From the NCBI GenBank assembly GCA_904395845.1, contig CAJFOH010000110.1, positions 1-39,741 of the forward strand: DNA of 39,741 bases, in the 5' to 3' direction. Below, in pieces: positions 16,670 to 23,678 of the stretch. The DNA is from an uncultured Lachnospiraceae bacterium (GTDB taxonomy: Bacteria > Bacillota > Clostridia > Lachnospirales > Lachnospiraceae). Position 1 is the stretch's first letter. Each line of letters opens with the position of its first letter. The notes beneath the pieces were generated by a model. The model was not told the origin of the DNA. It saw nothing but the letters and a program-made list of their open reading frames with translations, and did not search any database. Both the position numbers and the translations under genes were made by a program.

Positions 16670-17117
16670 AGTACCTCCTAAGCTGTTAAAATTAGTATCT
16701 ATAAAACGATTGAAGCGTAGCATATTGATATAAAAAAATCAATAGAATTTCATAAAAAATTTTATATTTTTTTCTACCTATTTTCTCATGAAACTCATCA
16801 TAGAAAAACATATGATAAACACAAGAAAAATTAGTAATTATAATACCAAATATGCAACCTTTTTTGGTAAAACTACGTATAGTATGTATGTCATATTGAC
16901 ACATAGAAAAATATGTATTATATTAACATAGTAATCATTACTATTATTATTTAAATTTTGTAGCCATACAATTTTATACTGAATACTAATAGTAAATTAT
17001 CGATTCACTGGTTACTATTATATTGATAACATATGCGTATTTAATATAAAACCTAATATAGAATCTCATATAACATCTAATATAGAACCGTTGTCTAACA
17101 ACTAGGAGGAACTCATT
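16670..17117. promoter_or_regulatory. Divergent region MATE exporter / perR
   Basis: 448 bases without a gene. It contains the perR promoter and PerR box (16896-16943) and an inverted repeat TACCAAA / TTTGGTA (16844-16850, 16863-16869) of unknown role on the exporter side. No clear promoter for the exporter was found. Confidence 0.5.
16896..16943 (+). promoter_or_regulatory. perR promoter with PerR-box-like palindrome at +1
   Basis: The -35 box is TTGACA (16896-16901), the spacer is 17 bases, and the -10 box is TATATT (16919-16924). The perfect palindrome TAGTAATCATTACTA (16929-16943) lies over the predicted start site. It differs from the classical PerR box TTATAATNATTATAA mainly by G/C at one symmetric pair. 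This implies autoregulation. Confidence 0.6.
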
Positions 17118-17501
17118 ATGTTAAAACGAAGCAAACAACGAGATGCTATTATGGAGTATTTAAAAAATACAACAGAACATCCAACAGCTGATATGGTATA
17201 TACCCACATTCGTGAGCAATTTCCAAACATTAGTTTAGGAACTATATATCGCAATCTTTCCTTACTATCTTCTCTCGGAGAAATTAAAAAATTTTCTTGT
17301 GAAGATAATGCGGACCACTTTGATTATCACACCCACCCTCATTATCATTTTGTATGTAAAAAATGCAATGCTATTCGTGATATGGAAATGAAAACGGTAG
17401 ATACCCTAAATCAAATGGCAAATGAATCTACCAATGGTCAAATAGAGGAACACACAATTTTCTTTTACGGTGTGTGCAACGATTGTTTGGAGAAACAGTA
17501 A
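17118..17501 (+). CDS. perR: PerR-type peroxide-sensing repressor
   Basis: 127-residue Fur-family regulator. The N-terminal winged helix (1-75) has the family stretch HPTADMVYTHIREQFPNISL and GTIYRNL. The metal-binding part has HFDYHTHPHYHF (67-78), which supplies the His/Asp ligands of the sensory iron site as in PerR, and two CXXC pairs (C80/C83, C120/C123) for the structural zinc. The Asp-containing pattern fits PerR rather than Fur or Zur. It stands before the rubrerythrin gene and both have the same palindrome at their predicted start sites, so a peroxide-response pair is likely. RBS AGGAGG. Confidence 0.88.
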   Translation: MLKRSKQRDAIMEYLKNTTEHPTADMVYTHIREQFPNISLGTIYRNLSLLSSLGEIKKFSCEDNADHFDYHTHPHYHFVCKKCNAIRDMEMKTVDTLNQMANESTNGQIEEHTIFFYGVCNDCLEKQ

Positions 17502-17594
17502 AACCTTGGAAAATATTAGAAGATACCTCTATACGTTTGGTAAAATATGTAATATAATAACAGTTAGACATATACTTCTTATGCAAACACATAA

Positions 17595-17612
17595 CAAACA
17601 AATATTTGTTTG
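17595..17612. promoter_or_regulatory. 18-bp perfect palindrome upstream of the rubrerythrin promoter
   Basis: CAAACAAATATTTGTTTG, seven bases before the -35 box. It has no T-run after it and so is not a terminator. Its position suits an activator or second regulator. Confidence 0.4.
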
Positions 17613-17619
17613 AAAAGCC

Positions 17620-17668
17620 TTGACAGGCAAAAGTGTGTGTGCTAATATAATAACAGTAATAATTACTA
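17620..17668 (+). promoter_or_regulatory. Rubrerythrin promoter with PerR-box-like palindrome at +1
   Basis: The -35 box is TTGACA (17620-17625), the spacer is 17 bases, and the -10 box is TAATAT (17643-17648). The palindrome AGTAATAATTACT (17655-17667) covers the predicted start. The layout is the same as at perR. Confidence 0.65.
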
Positions 17669-17730
17669 TTATTACTTTTTAAGTGTGTATAATGTCTACA
17701 TAATATTTAAATGAAAAGGAGAATCGCAAT

Positions 17731-18279
17731 ATGAAGAAATTTGTATGTAATGTATGTGGTTATGTTTATGAAGGAGAAGCAGCTCCAGAATTCTGTCCTC
17801 AATGTAAGGCTCCAGCTTCTAAGTTCACAGAACAAACAGGTGAAATGTCTTGGGCTACAGAACACGTTGTAGGTGTTGCTCAAGGTGTTAGCGAAGATAT
17901 CTTAGAAGACTTAAGAGCTAACTTCAACGGAGAATGTATGGAAGTTGGTATGTACCTTGCTATGTCAAGAGTAGCTCATAGAGAAGGATATCCAGAAATC
18001 GGTTTATACTGGGAAAAGGCTGCTTTAGAAGAAGCTGAACATGCTTCTAAGTTCGCTGAATTATTAGGTGAAGTTCTTACAGACAGCACAAAGAAGAACC
18101 TTGAAATGAGAGTTGAAGCTGAAAATGGTGCTACAGCTGGTAAGTTTGACTTAGCTAAGCGTGCAAAAGCTGCTAACTTAGATGCTATCCATGATACAGT
18201 TCATGAAATGGCTAAAGACGAAGCTAGACATGGTAGAGCATTCCAAGGTTTACTTGACAGATACTTCTCTAACAAGTAA
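17731..18279 (+). CDS. Reverse rubrerythrin (peroxide reductase)
   Basis: 182-residue non-heme iron protein that reduces peroxide (and in clostridia also oxygen) with electrons from NADH via rubredoxin-type carriers. The rubredoxin domain is at the N-terminus (C6, C9, C22, C25: CNVCGY and CPQC), the reverse of classical rubrerythrin. The four-helix diiron domain follows, with Glu/His ligands in [20 protein letters not shown] and [10 protein letters not shown]. Codon choice is unlike most neighbours, with many AAC, TTC and AAG codons, which suggests high expression. It has its own promoter with a PerR box and a strong terminator at 18306, so it is a single, peroxide-inducible unit. Confidence 0.95.
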   Translation: MKKFVCNVCGYVYEGEAAPEFCPQCKAPASKFTEQTGEMSWATEHVVGVAQGVSEDILEDLRANFNGECMEVGMYLAMSRVAHREGYPEIGLYWEKAALEEAEHASKFAELLGEVLTDSTKKNLEMRVEAENGATAGKFDLAKRAKAANLDAIHDTVHEMAKDEARHGRAFQGLLDRYFSNK

Positions 18280-18305
18280 TTTTCCTTTTATATGCGCAAT
18301 TAATT

Positions 18306-18361
18306 AATGAGCTATTGCAACATAGTGATTGTTACTCACTATGGGCAATAGCTCATTTTTT
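18306..18361 (+). terminator. Terminator of the rubrerythrin gene
   Basis: Stem AATGAGCTATTGC (18306-18318) / GCAATAGCTCATT (18345-18357), extended inside by CATAGTG / CACTATG, followed by a T-run. Confidence 0.9.
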
Positions 18362-18368
18362 TAATTTC

Positions 18369-19979
18369 TTACTTCTTATTGGCAATCTCTACATTAATAG
18401 ACTTTCCTTTAATTTTGCATTTTTTCATTGCCTTACAAACTTTATTTGCTGAATCCTTTGGCACATCTACAAATGTATATTTATCATACATATCAATACT
18501 TCCAATAGAATCTCCAGAAATTCCAGACTCTCCAGCAACAGCTCCTAGAATATCTCCTGGACGCACTCCTTGATTTCTACCAATGTTAATAAATAATCTT
18601 GTCATACGACCGTTAGACTTACGACCACGAGTATTTCCTTTTTTCTTCTCAGAAGCATTGTAAGATGCATCTTCGATTTCTTCTCCCTCTTCTCCAATAG
18701 ACATTTTTAAAAATGCTGCTATTAATTGAGAATTAGTATATTCTTGAGATTGTATTCTTTCCTCTACTGCTTGTACAAGTGTATCTAAACTTTCCTCTTG
18801 CATAATTTTTTCAACTTGAGAAAAAATAGAATTTATCTTGATTCCTCTTACATCATTAAGAGATGGAATTTGCTTTTCTTGGATTTTTGTTTTACAGTAA
18901 CGTTGAATATCTCTTAATTTATAAATTTCACGTCCTACAACAAAGTTAAATGCAACACCAGTACGACCAGCACGACCAGTTCTACCGATTCGGTGTACAT
19001 AATATTCTTCGTCTTGAGGAATATCATAATTAAATACAGCTTCTACATCATCAACGTCAATTCCTCTTGCCGCAACATCTGTTGCTACTAAGATTGCTGT
19101 TTTCCCATTTCTAAAACCATACATTACACGATCTCTTTGTGTTTGCTTTAAATCTCCATGTAATCCTTCTGCAAAGTAGCCTTTTCCTTGTAATCCAATT
19201 ACTAGTTCATCCACTTGACGCTTCGTATTACAAAATACAACAGAAAGCTTTGGTTGATACATATTAAGTAAACGGCTCATTACCTCTAACTTATCTTTCT
19301 GCTTCATCATATAATAGAATTGTTCAATTCTTGGTACTGTTAATTCTTTCTTTAAAACACGAATTAATTCTGGATCTTTTTGGAATTTGGCTGCAATGTC
19401 TTGGATTTCCTTTGGCATTGTTGCAGAAAACATTATTGTTTGGCGTTCTTGTGGAACTTCACTTAATATGGTTTCAATGTCTTCTACAAATCCCATATTA
19501 AGCATTTCATCTGCTTCGTCTAAGATAACTGTGTGTATTTGATCCATTTTTACTGTCTTTCTTCTCATATGGTCCATTACACGTCCAGGAGTTCCAATTA
19601 CTACTTGTGTACCTGCCTTTAATCCACGGATTTGCTTTACAATATCTTGTCCACCATAAATAGGTAACACTTTAATACCATGCATATATTTTGCTAACTT
19701 ACGCATTTCTTCGGCAACTTGAATTGCCAATTCTCTCGTTGGACAAAGGACAATTGCTTGCAACTTCTTATTATTTGGATCAATCTTTTCTAGTAGAGGA
19801 ATTCCAAATGCTGCTGTTTTTCCTGTCCCTGTTTGCGCTTGCCCAATAATATCTTTTCCCTCTAATTGTATAGGAATCGCTTGTCCTTGAATTGGAGAAG
19901 CGGATTCAAATCCCATATCTGTAACTGCTTTTAAAACTAATTCACTTAAACCTAAATCTTCAAATCTAATTGTTTCCAT
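18369..19979 (-). CDS. DEAD-box RNA helicase with DbpA-like C-terminal domain
   Basis: 536-residue ATP-dependent RNA helicase. Motifs in order are the Q-motif region (FEDLGL, SPIQGQAIP), Walker A AQTGTGKT, PTRELAIQ, TPGRVMDH, the DEAD box in VILDEADEMLNMG, SAT in MFSATMP, and the second RecA domain with ATDVAARGIDV and YVHRIGRTGRAG. Residues about 460-530 form a DbpA-type RNA-binding domain (RLFINIGRNQGVRPGDILGA). This resembles CshA/DeaD, which work in ribosome assembly, RNA decay and cold growth. I chose the ATG at 19979, with AAAGGA seven bases upstream; the ATG at 20009 has no such site. It faces the rubrerythrin gene convergently. Confidence 0.95.
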   Translation of the reverse strand: METIRFEDLGLSELVLKAVTDMGFESASPIQGQAIPIQLEGKDIIGQAQTGTGKTAAFGIPLLEKIDPNNKKLQAIVLCPTRELAIQVAEEMRKLAKYMHGIKVLPIYGGQDIVKQIRGLKAGTQVVIGTPGRVMDHMRRKTVKMDQIHTVILDEADEMLNMGFVEDIETILSEVPQERQTIMFSATMPKEIQDIAAKFQKDPELIRVLKKELTVPRIEQFYYMMKQKDKLEVMSRLLNMYQPKLSVVFCNTKRQVDELVIGLQGKGYFAEGLHGDLKQTQRDRVMYGFRNGKTAILVATDVAARGIDVDDVEAVFNYDIPQDEEYYVHRIGRTGRAGRTGVAFNFVVGREIYKLRDIQRYCKTKIQEKQIPSLNDVRGIKINSIFSQVEKIMQEESLDTLVQAVEERIQSQEYTNSQLIAAFLKMSIGEEGEEIEDASYNASEKKKGNTRGRKSNGRMTRLFINIGRNQGVRPGDILGAVAGESGISGDSIGSIDMYDKYTFVDVPKDSANKVCKAMKKCKIKGKSINVEIANKK

Positions 19980-20127
19980 TCTTATTTCCTTTCTTTTTGC
20001 ACTATGCAAGTGTAACAGTATCTTGCCATAATGTCAACAAATAACCCTACTATCTCCTATTATTTTTCTAATTTTGTAACTTTTTTTATTTGTTTTTCTC
20101 TTGATTTTTTTCTTTTATTGTTTTATT

Positions 20128-20180
20128 ATACTAATATAACATTATATAGTTTTAAAAACTACATTTAATTATATTAGTAT
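20128..20180. repeat. Nested inverted repeats upstream of the hemolysin III gene
   Basis: The outer arms are ATACTAATATA (20128-20138) and TATATTAGTAT (20170-20180); inside lies AGTTTTAAAAACT (20148-20160). It could be an operator or a hairpin between divergent genes. All A/T-rich, so weak. Confidence 0.35.
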
Positions 20181-20269
20181 CATTTTTGTAATTATTACAT
20201 ATACTATGGAAACAAATCAATCCTGATTCACATATTCGTTATACCAGTTATAACAGATTGGAGGTTATT

Positions 20270-20935
20270 ATGAAATTTAAATTAAAAGATCCTGGAAGTG
20301 CAATTACTCACTTTATTGCTATGATTTTGGCTATTTTTGCTGCTGGACCATTATTAATTCGAGCATCTGTAAAACACGATAGTTTGCACGTATTTTCATT
20401 GGCAATTTTTATTTTTAGCATGATTTTATTATATGCTGCAAGTACTACTTACCATACATTAGATATTTCACCTAAGATAAATAAAATCTTAAAGAAATTT
20501 GACCATATGATGATTTTTATACTCATTGCAGGCACTTATACTCCTGTTTGTCTTATTGTTTTGAATAACTCTATGGGGTATTTACTTTGTGGAATTGTGT
20601 GGGCCATTGCACTTATTGGAATATTAATTAAAGCCTTATGGATTCATTGCCCAAAATGGTTTTCTTCTATATTATATATCGGTATGGGGTGGGTATGTGT
20701 GATTGCAATTACCCAATTATTAAAAGCCTTATCACCAGCAGCTTTTGGTTGGCTACTTGCAGGAGGTATTTTATATACGATTGGTGGAATTATTTATGCA
20801 CTAAAGCTTTCTGTTTTTAATGCAAAGCATAAATGCTTTGGTTCTCATGAAATTTTTCACCTATTTGTAATGGCTGGAAGTGCTTGCCACTTTGTTCTAA
20901 TGTTTCAGTACGTTGCCAATATGTCCATAGCATAG
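20270..20935 (+). CDS. Hemolysin III / PAQR-family membrane protein
   Basis: 221-residue protein with seven predicted membrane segments, of the hemolysin III (YqfA/TrhA) family. Conserved positions include SAITHFIAMILAIFA near the N-terminus, AASTTYHTL after the second segment, DHMMIFILIAGTYTP, and the C-terminal HEIFHLFVMAGSACHF; the Ser, Asp and His residues in these are the family's presumed metal site. In other bacteria members affect membrane lipid balance; haemolytic activity is not generally shown. The ATG at 20270 has GGAGG six bases upstream. Single gene ending at the terminator at 20975. Confidence 0.9.
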   Translation: MKFKLKDPGSAITHFIAMILAIFAAGPLLIRASVKHDSLHVFSLAIFIFSMILLYAASTTYHTLDISPKINKILKKFDHMMIFILIAGTYTPVCLIVLNNSMGYLLCGIVWAIALIGILIKALWIHCPKWFSSILYIGMGWVCVIAITQLLKALSPAAFGWLLAGGILYTIGGIIYALKLSVFNAKHKCFGSHEIFHLFVMAGSACHFVLMFQYVANMSIA

Positions 20936-20974
20936 TATTTGCTAATATTATAATTACCATTAACTATTATTCTC

Positions 20975-21011
20975 AAGGTATTATCTTACTAGTACTAAGA
21001 TAATACCTTTT
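20975..21011 (+). terminator. Terminator of the hemolysin III gene
   Basis: 14-bp stem AAGGTATTATCTTA (20975-20988) / TAAGATAATACCTT (20996-21009) with a CTAGTAC loop and a short T-run. Confidence 0.85.
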
Positions 21012-21208
21012 CCCAACTCTGTCATATTTTGTTACTTTCCCAAACAATCTGTCGACCTCTTTTTCCAACACATTCTTATAAATTTGTTATAATAAATATG
21101 CCAATAAATATAGTCTATTACTTATTGTAATTTTTTATTACAATATATAGATGATTCATGTTCGGCTTATTTTATTTATTATAGACAAATTTAGAAAGGG
21201 GTTTTCCT

Positions 21209-21889
21209 ATGCCTGAGACACGTTATATGATTTCTGATGCTTCTAAGAAAGTAAATGTAGAGGCTCATGTACTTCGCTATTGGGAAGAAGAACTTGAGAT
21301 TGATATTCCTAGAAATGAAATGGGACATCGTTATTATACGGAGGAACAAATAAGAATTTTTCGACATGTAAAACAATTAAAAGAAAGTGGTTACCAGTTA
21401 AAAGCCATCAAAATGTTACTTCCAAAATTAACAGATATTGACGAAGAAGAATTTAGTTTTTTAACAGTCATTTCTGACGAAATGAACTATCGTGCTATGT
21501 TAGAAGATGAATCTCAAGTGGAAACAAATAAAACAAACTCTAACATTATTCCTTTAAATCGTGGAGAGTTTTCCACAAACCATGAGGACAAACTATTACA
21601 ATTTGAACAATTAATGAAAAACATATTTTTTCAAGCAATGTCCGAACATAGCCAACAGCTTTCTGATAAAATTAGTGACTCTATTAGCGAACGACTAACA
21701 AAGGAAATGAATTATTTTTTGATTTCTAATGAGGAGAAGCAAGAGGCTAGATTTAAACGTTTGGACGAAACCATTCGACAATATCAAAAAAATCATTTAG
21801 ATGAGGTTGCTGTTTCCAAACTACAAAAAAACAAACGACCATTTCCTTTGGTTTTTTTCCAAAAAAAGAAAGAAAAAAATTCATATTAA
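21209..21889 (+). CDS. MerR-family transcriptional regulator
   Basis: 226-residue regulator. Residues 1-75 form a MerR winged helix (YMISDASKKVNVEAHVLRYW, then GHRYYTEEQIRIFRHVKQLK). The middle (about 75-125) is acidic and of low order, and the C-terminal half has a long predicted coiled coil around 150-205 (EHSQQLSDKISDSISERLTK) and a basic Lys-rich tail. No metal-binding cysteines are seen, so it is not a classical metal sensor. Proteins with this layout occur as chromosome-binding or sporulation-linked factors in Bacillota, but the role is unknown. RBS AAAGGGG. Confidence 0.8.
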   Translation: MPETRYMISDASKKVNVEAHVLRYWEEELEIDIPRNEMGHRYYTEEQIRIFRHVKQLKESGYQLKAIKMLLPKLTDIDEEEFSFLTVISDEMNYRAMLEDESQVETNKTNSNIIPLNRGEFSTNHEDKLLQFEQLMKNIFFQAMSEHSQQLSDKISDSISERLTKEMNYFLISNEEKQEARFKRLDETIRQYQKNHLDEVAVSKLQKNKRPFPLVFFQKKKEKNSY

Positions 21890-21903
21890 AATTCTTTATA
21901 CAT

Positions 21904-21934
21904 AAAGGCTCAGTATTAAAAATACTGAGCCTTT
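21904..21934. terminator. Terminator between convergent merR and ferredoxin genes
   Basis: 14-bp stem AAAGGCTCAGTATT / AATACTGAGCCTTT with a three-base loop. T-runs are short on both sides. Confidence 0.7.
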
Positions 21935-21983
21935 CACACACACTTCTTTACATATTACTATGTAGTTTCTTTTTACTTTTTTC

Positions 21984-22157
21984 TTATGCTTCTGGAGAAA
22001 TTGCTCCTACTGGACAAACAGATGCGCAAGCACCACATTCGATACAAGCATCTCCATCGATTACGAATTGATCGTCTCCTGCTGAAATTGCACTTACTGG
22101 ACATTGCATTTCACAAGTTCCACAAGATACACAATCTGTATTAATGATATAAGCCAT
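21984..22157 (-). CDS. 2[4Fe-4S] ferredoxin
   Basis: 57-residue clostridial-type ferredoxin. Two CX2CX2CX3C-P motifs are complete: C9/C12/C15/C19 and C38/C41/C44/C48. It carries low-potential electrons in the cytoplasm. I place the start at 22157 (MAYIINTD): AGGAGG lies nine bases upstream, while the ATG at 22166 directly abuts that site. It lies 75 bases after pflA on the same strand but has its own promoter at 22196-22224. PFL activase needs a one-electron donor for its radical-SAM cluster, so this ferredoxin may serve it; that is inference from position. Confidence 0.93.
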   Translation of the reverse strand: MAYIINTDCVSCGTCEMQCPVSAISAGDDQFVIDGDACIECGACASVCPVGAISPEA

Positions 22158-22195
22158 TGTTCTCATCCTCCTAAAAATATATTTATAACACTTCT

Positions 22196-22224
22196 ATTGT
22201 AATATATTAAATCTTTTATTTCAA
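22196..22224 (-). promoter_or_regulatory. Promoter of the ferredoxin gene
   Basis: On the minus strand the -35 box is TTGAAA (22219-22224), the spacer is 17 bases, and the -10 box is TACAAT (22196-22201). Confidence 0.55.
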
Positions 22225-22231
22225 GTATAAA

Positions 22232-22993
22232 TTATGCTTCTTCTCGCATTCTTTTTCGTTCTTCACGAAAAGCAGTTAAAATAATTTCCTTTGCTTTAAT
22301 TGCTTCTGATTTATCTAATGCTTCTAATCCTTTTAATGGATAATCCATTCCTAATTGTTGATACTTAACTTCACCCATTGTATGATAAGGAAGTACATCT
22401 AATGCTTTTAATCTATGAATAGAAGCTAAAAATACTCCTAACTTCTTTAAATATTCTTCCTTATAAGTTATAGTTGGAACTACAACATGACGAATCCAAA
22501 TTTCAGGTGTTTTTTCATCAATATAACGTATAAAATCAATAATATGATCAATTTTTTGTGCTGTTAATTTTACATGTTCTTCTGGATCAATATGCTTAAT
22601 ATCTAACATAATAAGATCAGTAACTTCCATTAAACGATCGTATTTTTTCACTAATTCTTCATTGTTTTTGTTAAACATAATTCCAGAAGTATCAAGGCAA
22701 GTATGAATTCCTTTTTTCTTTGCTGCAGTAAATAGCTCAATAACAAAATCTATTTGCATAAGTGGCTCTCCACCAGTTACTGTAATACCACCATTTTTAT
22801 AATATCCTTTTGTCTTTTCTAATTCTGCCATAATGTCTTCTACGGTACGTTCTTGTCCTTCATTTGGATTCCAAGTATCTGGATTATGGCAATATAAACA
22901 TCTCATAGGACAGCCTTGTAAAAACACGACAAATCGTGTTCCAGGTCCGTCAACTGTCCCAAAACTTTCGATTGAATGTACTCTTCCTGTCAT
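22232..22993 (-). CDS. pflA: Pyruvate formate-lyase activating enzyme
   Basis: 253-residue radical-SAM enzyme that uses S-adenosylmethionine to put the glycyl radical on pyruvate formate-lyase. The cluster motif CX3CX2C is C28/C32/C35 (GCPMRCLYCHNPDTW), preceded by SFGTVDGPGTRFVVFLQG-like family sequence and followed by VTGGEPLMQ. I chose the ATG at 22993 (MTGRVHSIES), with GAGGTA at good spacing and agreement with the E. coli PflA N-terminus; an ATG at 23011 lacks a clear site. It lies downstream of the three pfl genes, separated by the hairpin at 23073-23106. Here its target glycine is on a separate 79-aa protein. Confidence 0.95.
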   Translation of the reverse strand: MTGRVHSIESFGTVDGPGTRFVVFLQGCPMRCLYCHNPDTWNPNEGQERTVEDIMAELEKTKGYYKNGGITVTGGEPLMQIDFVIELFTAAKKKGIHTCLDTSGIMFNKNNEELVKKYDRLMEVTDLIMLDIKHIDPEEHVKLTAQKIDHIIDFIRYIDEKTPEIWIRHVVVPTITYKEEYLKKLGVFLASIHRLKALDVLPYHTMGEVKYQQLGMDYPLKGLEALDKSEAIKAKEIILTAFREERKRMREEA

Positions 22994-23072
22994 TTCTACT
23001 ACCTCACTCATTTATTATTTTCTATTATTTTACCCAAAAAACTAAAATAAATACAACTAATTTTTACAACTT

Positions 23073-23106
23073 AAAAAAGGAAAGAAGAAATCCTCTTTCC
23101 TTTTTT
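23073..23106 (-). terminator. Hairpin with T-run between the radical subunit and pflA
   Basis: Stem AAAAAAGGAAAGA / TCTTTCCTTTTTT with an eight-base loop (23073-23085, 23094-23106), T-rich on the minus-strand side. It lies 69 bases after the 79-aa gene. It probably ends most pfl transcripts, giving less pflA than pfl mRNA by read-through, or pflA has its own promoter. Confidence 0.65.
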
Positions 23107-23174
23107 TACATTCACAATTTGTATTCCTTTTTGTATAATACATTCCACATTAAATGTGTAGTACAAATTGGAAA

Positions 23175-23414
23175 TTACATTTGTTGATGGAATGTTCTGC
23201 TAATAACGTCATCTTGTTGCTCTTTTGTAAGCTTAATGAAGTTTACAGCGTAACCAGATACACGAACTGTAAGTTGTGGATACTTTTCTGGATGAGCTTG
23301 AGCATCTAATAATGTATCTCTGTTGAATACATTAACGTTTAAATGATGTCCACCTTGTTCTGCATAACCATCTAACATGTTTACTAAGTTTTCTACTTGT
23401 TGTGTGTTTTCCAT
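23175..23414 (-). CDS. Separate glycyl-radical subunit of pyruvate formate-lyase
   Basis: 79-residue protein equal to the C-terminal glycyl-radical domain of pyruvate formate-lyase. Landmarks are NLVNMLDGY (9-17), [18 protein letters not shown] (21-38), [10 protein letters not shown] and the radical motif RVSGYAV, with G54 as the radical site, then the family's C-terminal end RTFHQQM. It has its own ATG with AAGGAGG upstream. The 679-aa gene upstream lacks exactly this domain, and 679 plus 79 gives the usual length of about 750. It must dock on the large subunit for catalysis and on PflA for activation. E. coli YfiD/GrcA is a similar free domain, but there it supplements a full-length enzyme. 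Confidence 0.93.
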   Translation of the reverse strand: MENTQQVENLVNMLDGYAEQGGHHLNVNVFNRDTLLDAQAHPEKYPQLTVRVSGYAVNFIKLTKEQQDDVISRTFHQQM

Positions 23415-23432
23415 AATAAAAATCCTCCTTTA

Positions 23433-23639
23433 TTATTCTTCAGCATCTAAGCCTTCGTGTAGGGTTGGCACTTTACATGCCATGTTTCCCCCTGCACAAT
23501 CTAGGCTGATGCCCTTATTTACCTTTTTTACTAATTCATCATTATCGCTATCATTTGTCACATTCATATGACCACCGCCATTACCCATGAATTGATCTAA
23601 CATAGCAACAATGTCATCTACTTTTTTATTGTTTTCCAT
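23433..23639 (-). CDS. 68-aa paralogue of the radical subunit, no radical glycine
   Basis: Small protein encoded between the two parts of pyruvate formate-lyase, with its own AAGGAGG and ATG. Its first 27 residues align with the 79-aa radical subunit without gaps: 13 of 27 are identical, including MEN at the start, MLD at 13-15, GG at 21-22 and H24/N26/V27. After that it diverges: the RVSGY motif is absent, and the end has C48 and C55 in DCAGGNMACKVPTL followed by GLD. It is not a known fold to me. It may be a docking or regulatory subunit that competes for the radical-domain site, or a redox switch. The ribosome binding site and operon place argue for a real gene; function is unknown. Confidence 0.75.
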   Translation of the reverse strand: MENNKKVDDIVAMLDQFMGNGGGHMNVTNDSDNDELVKKVNKGISLDCAGGNMACKVPTLHEGLDAEE

Positions 23640-23678
23640 AAAACTGCCTCCTTAATGGGCGCATACGGGCTACATAAA

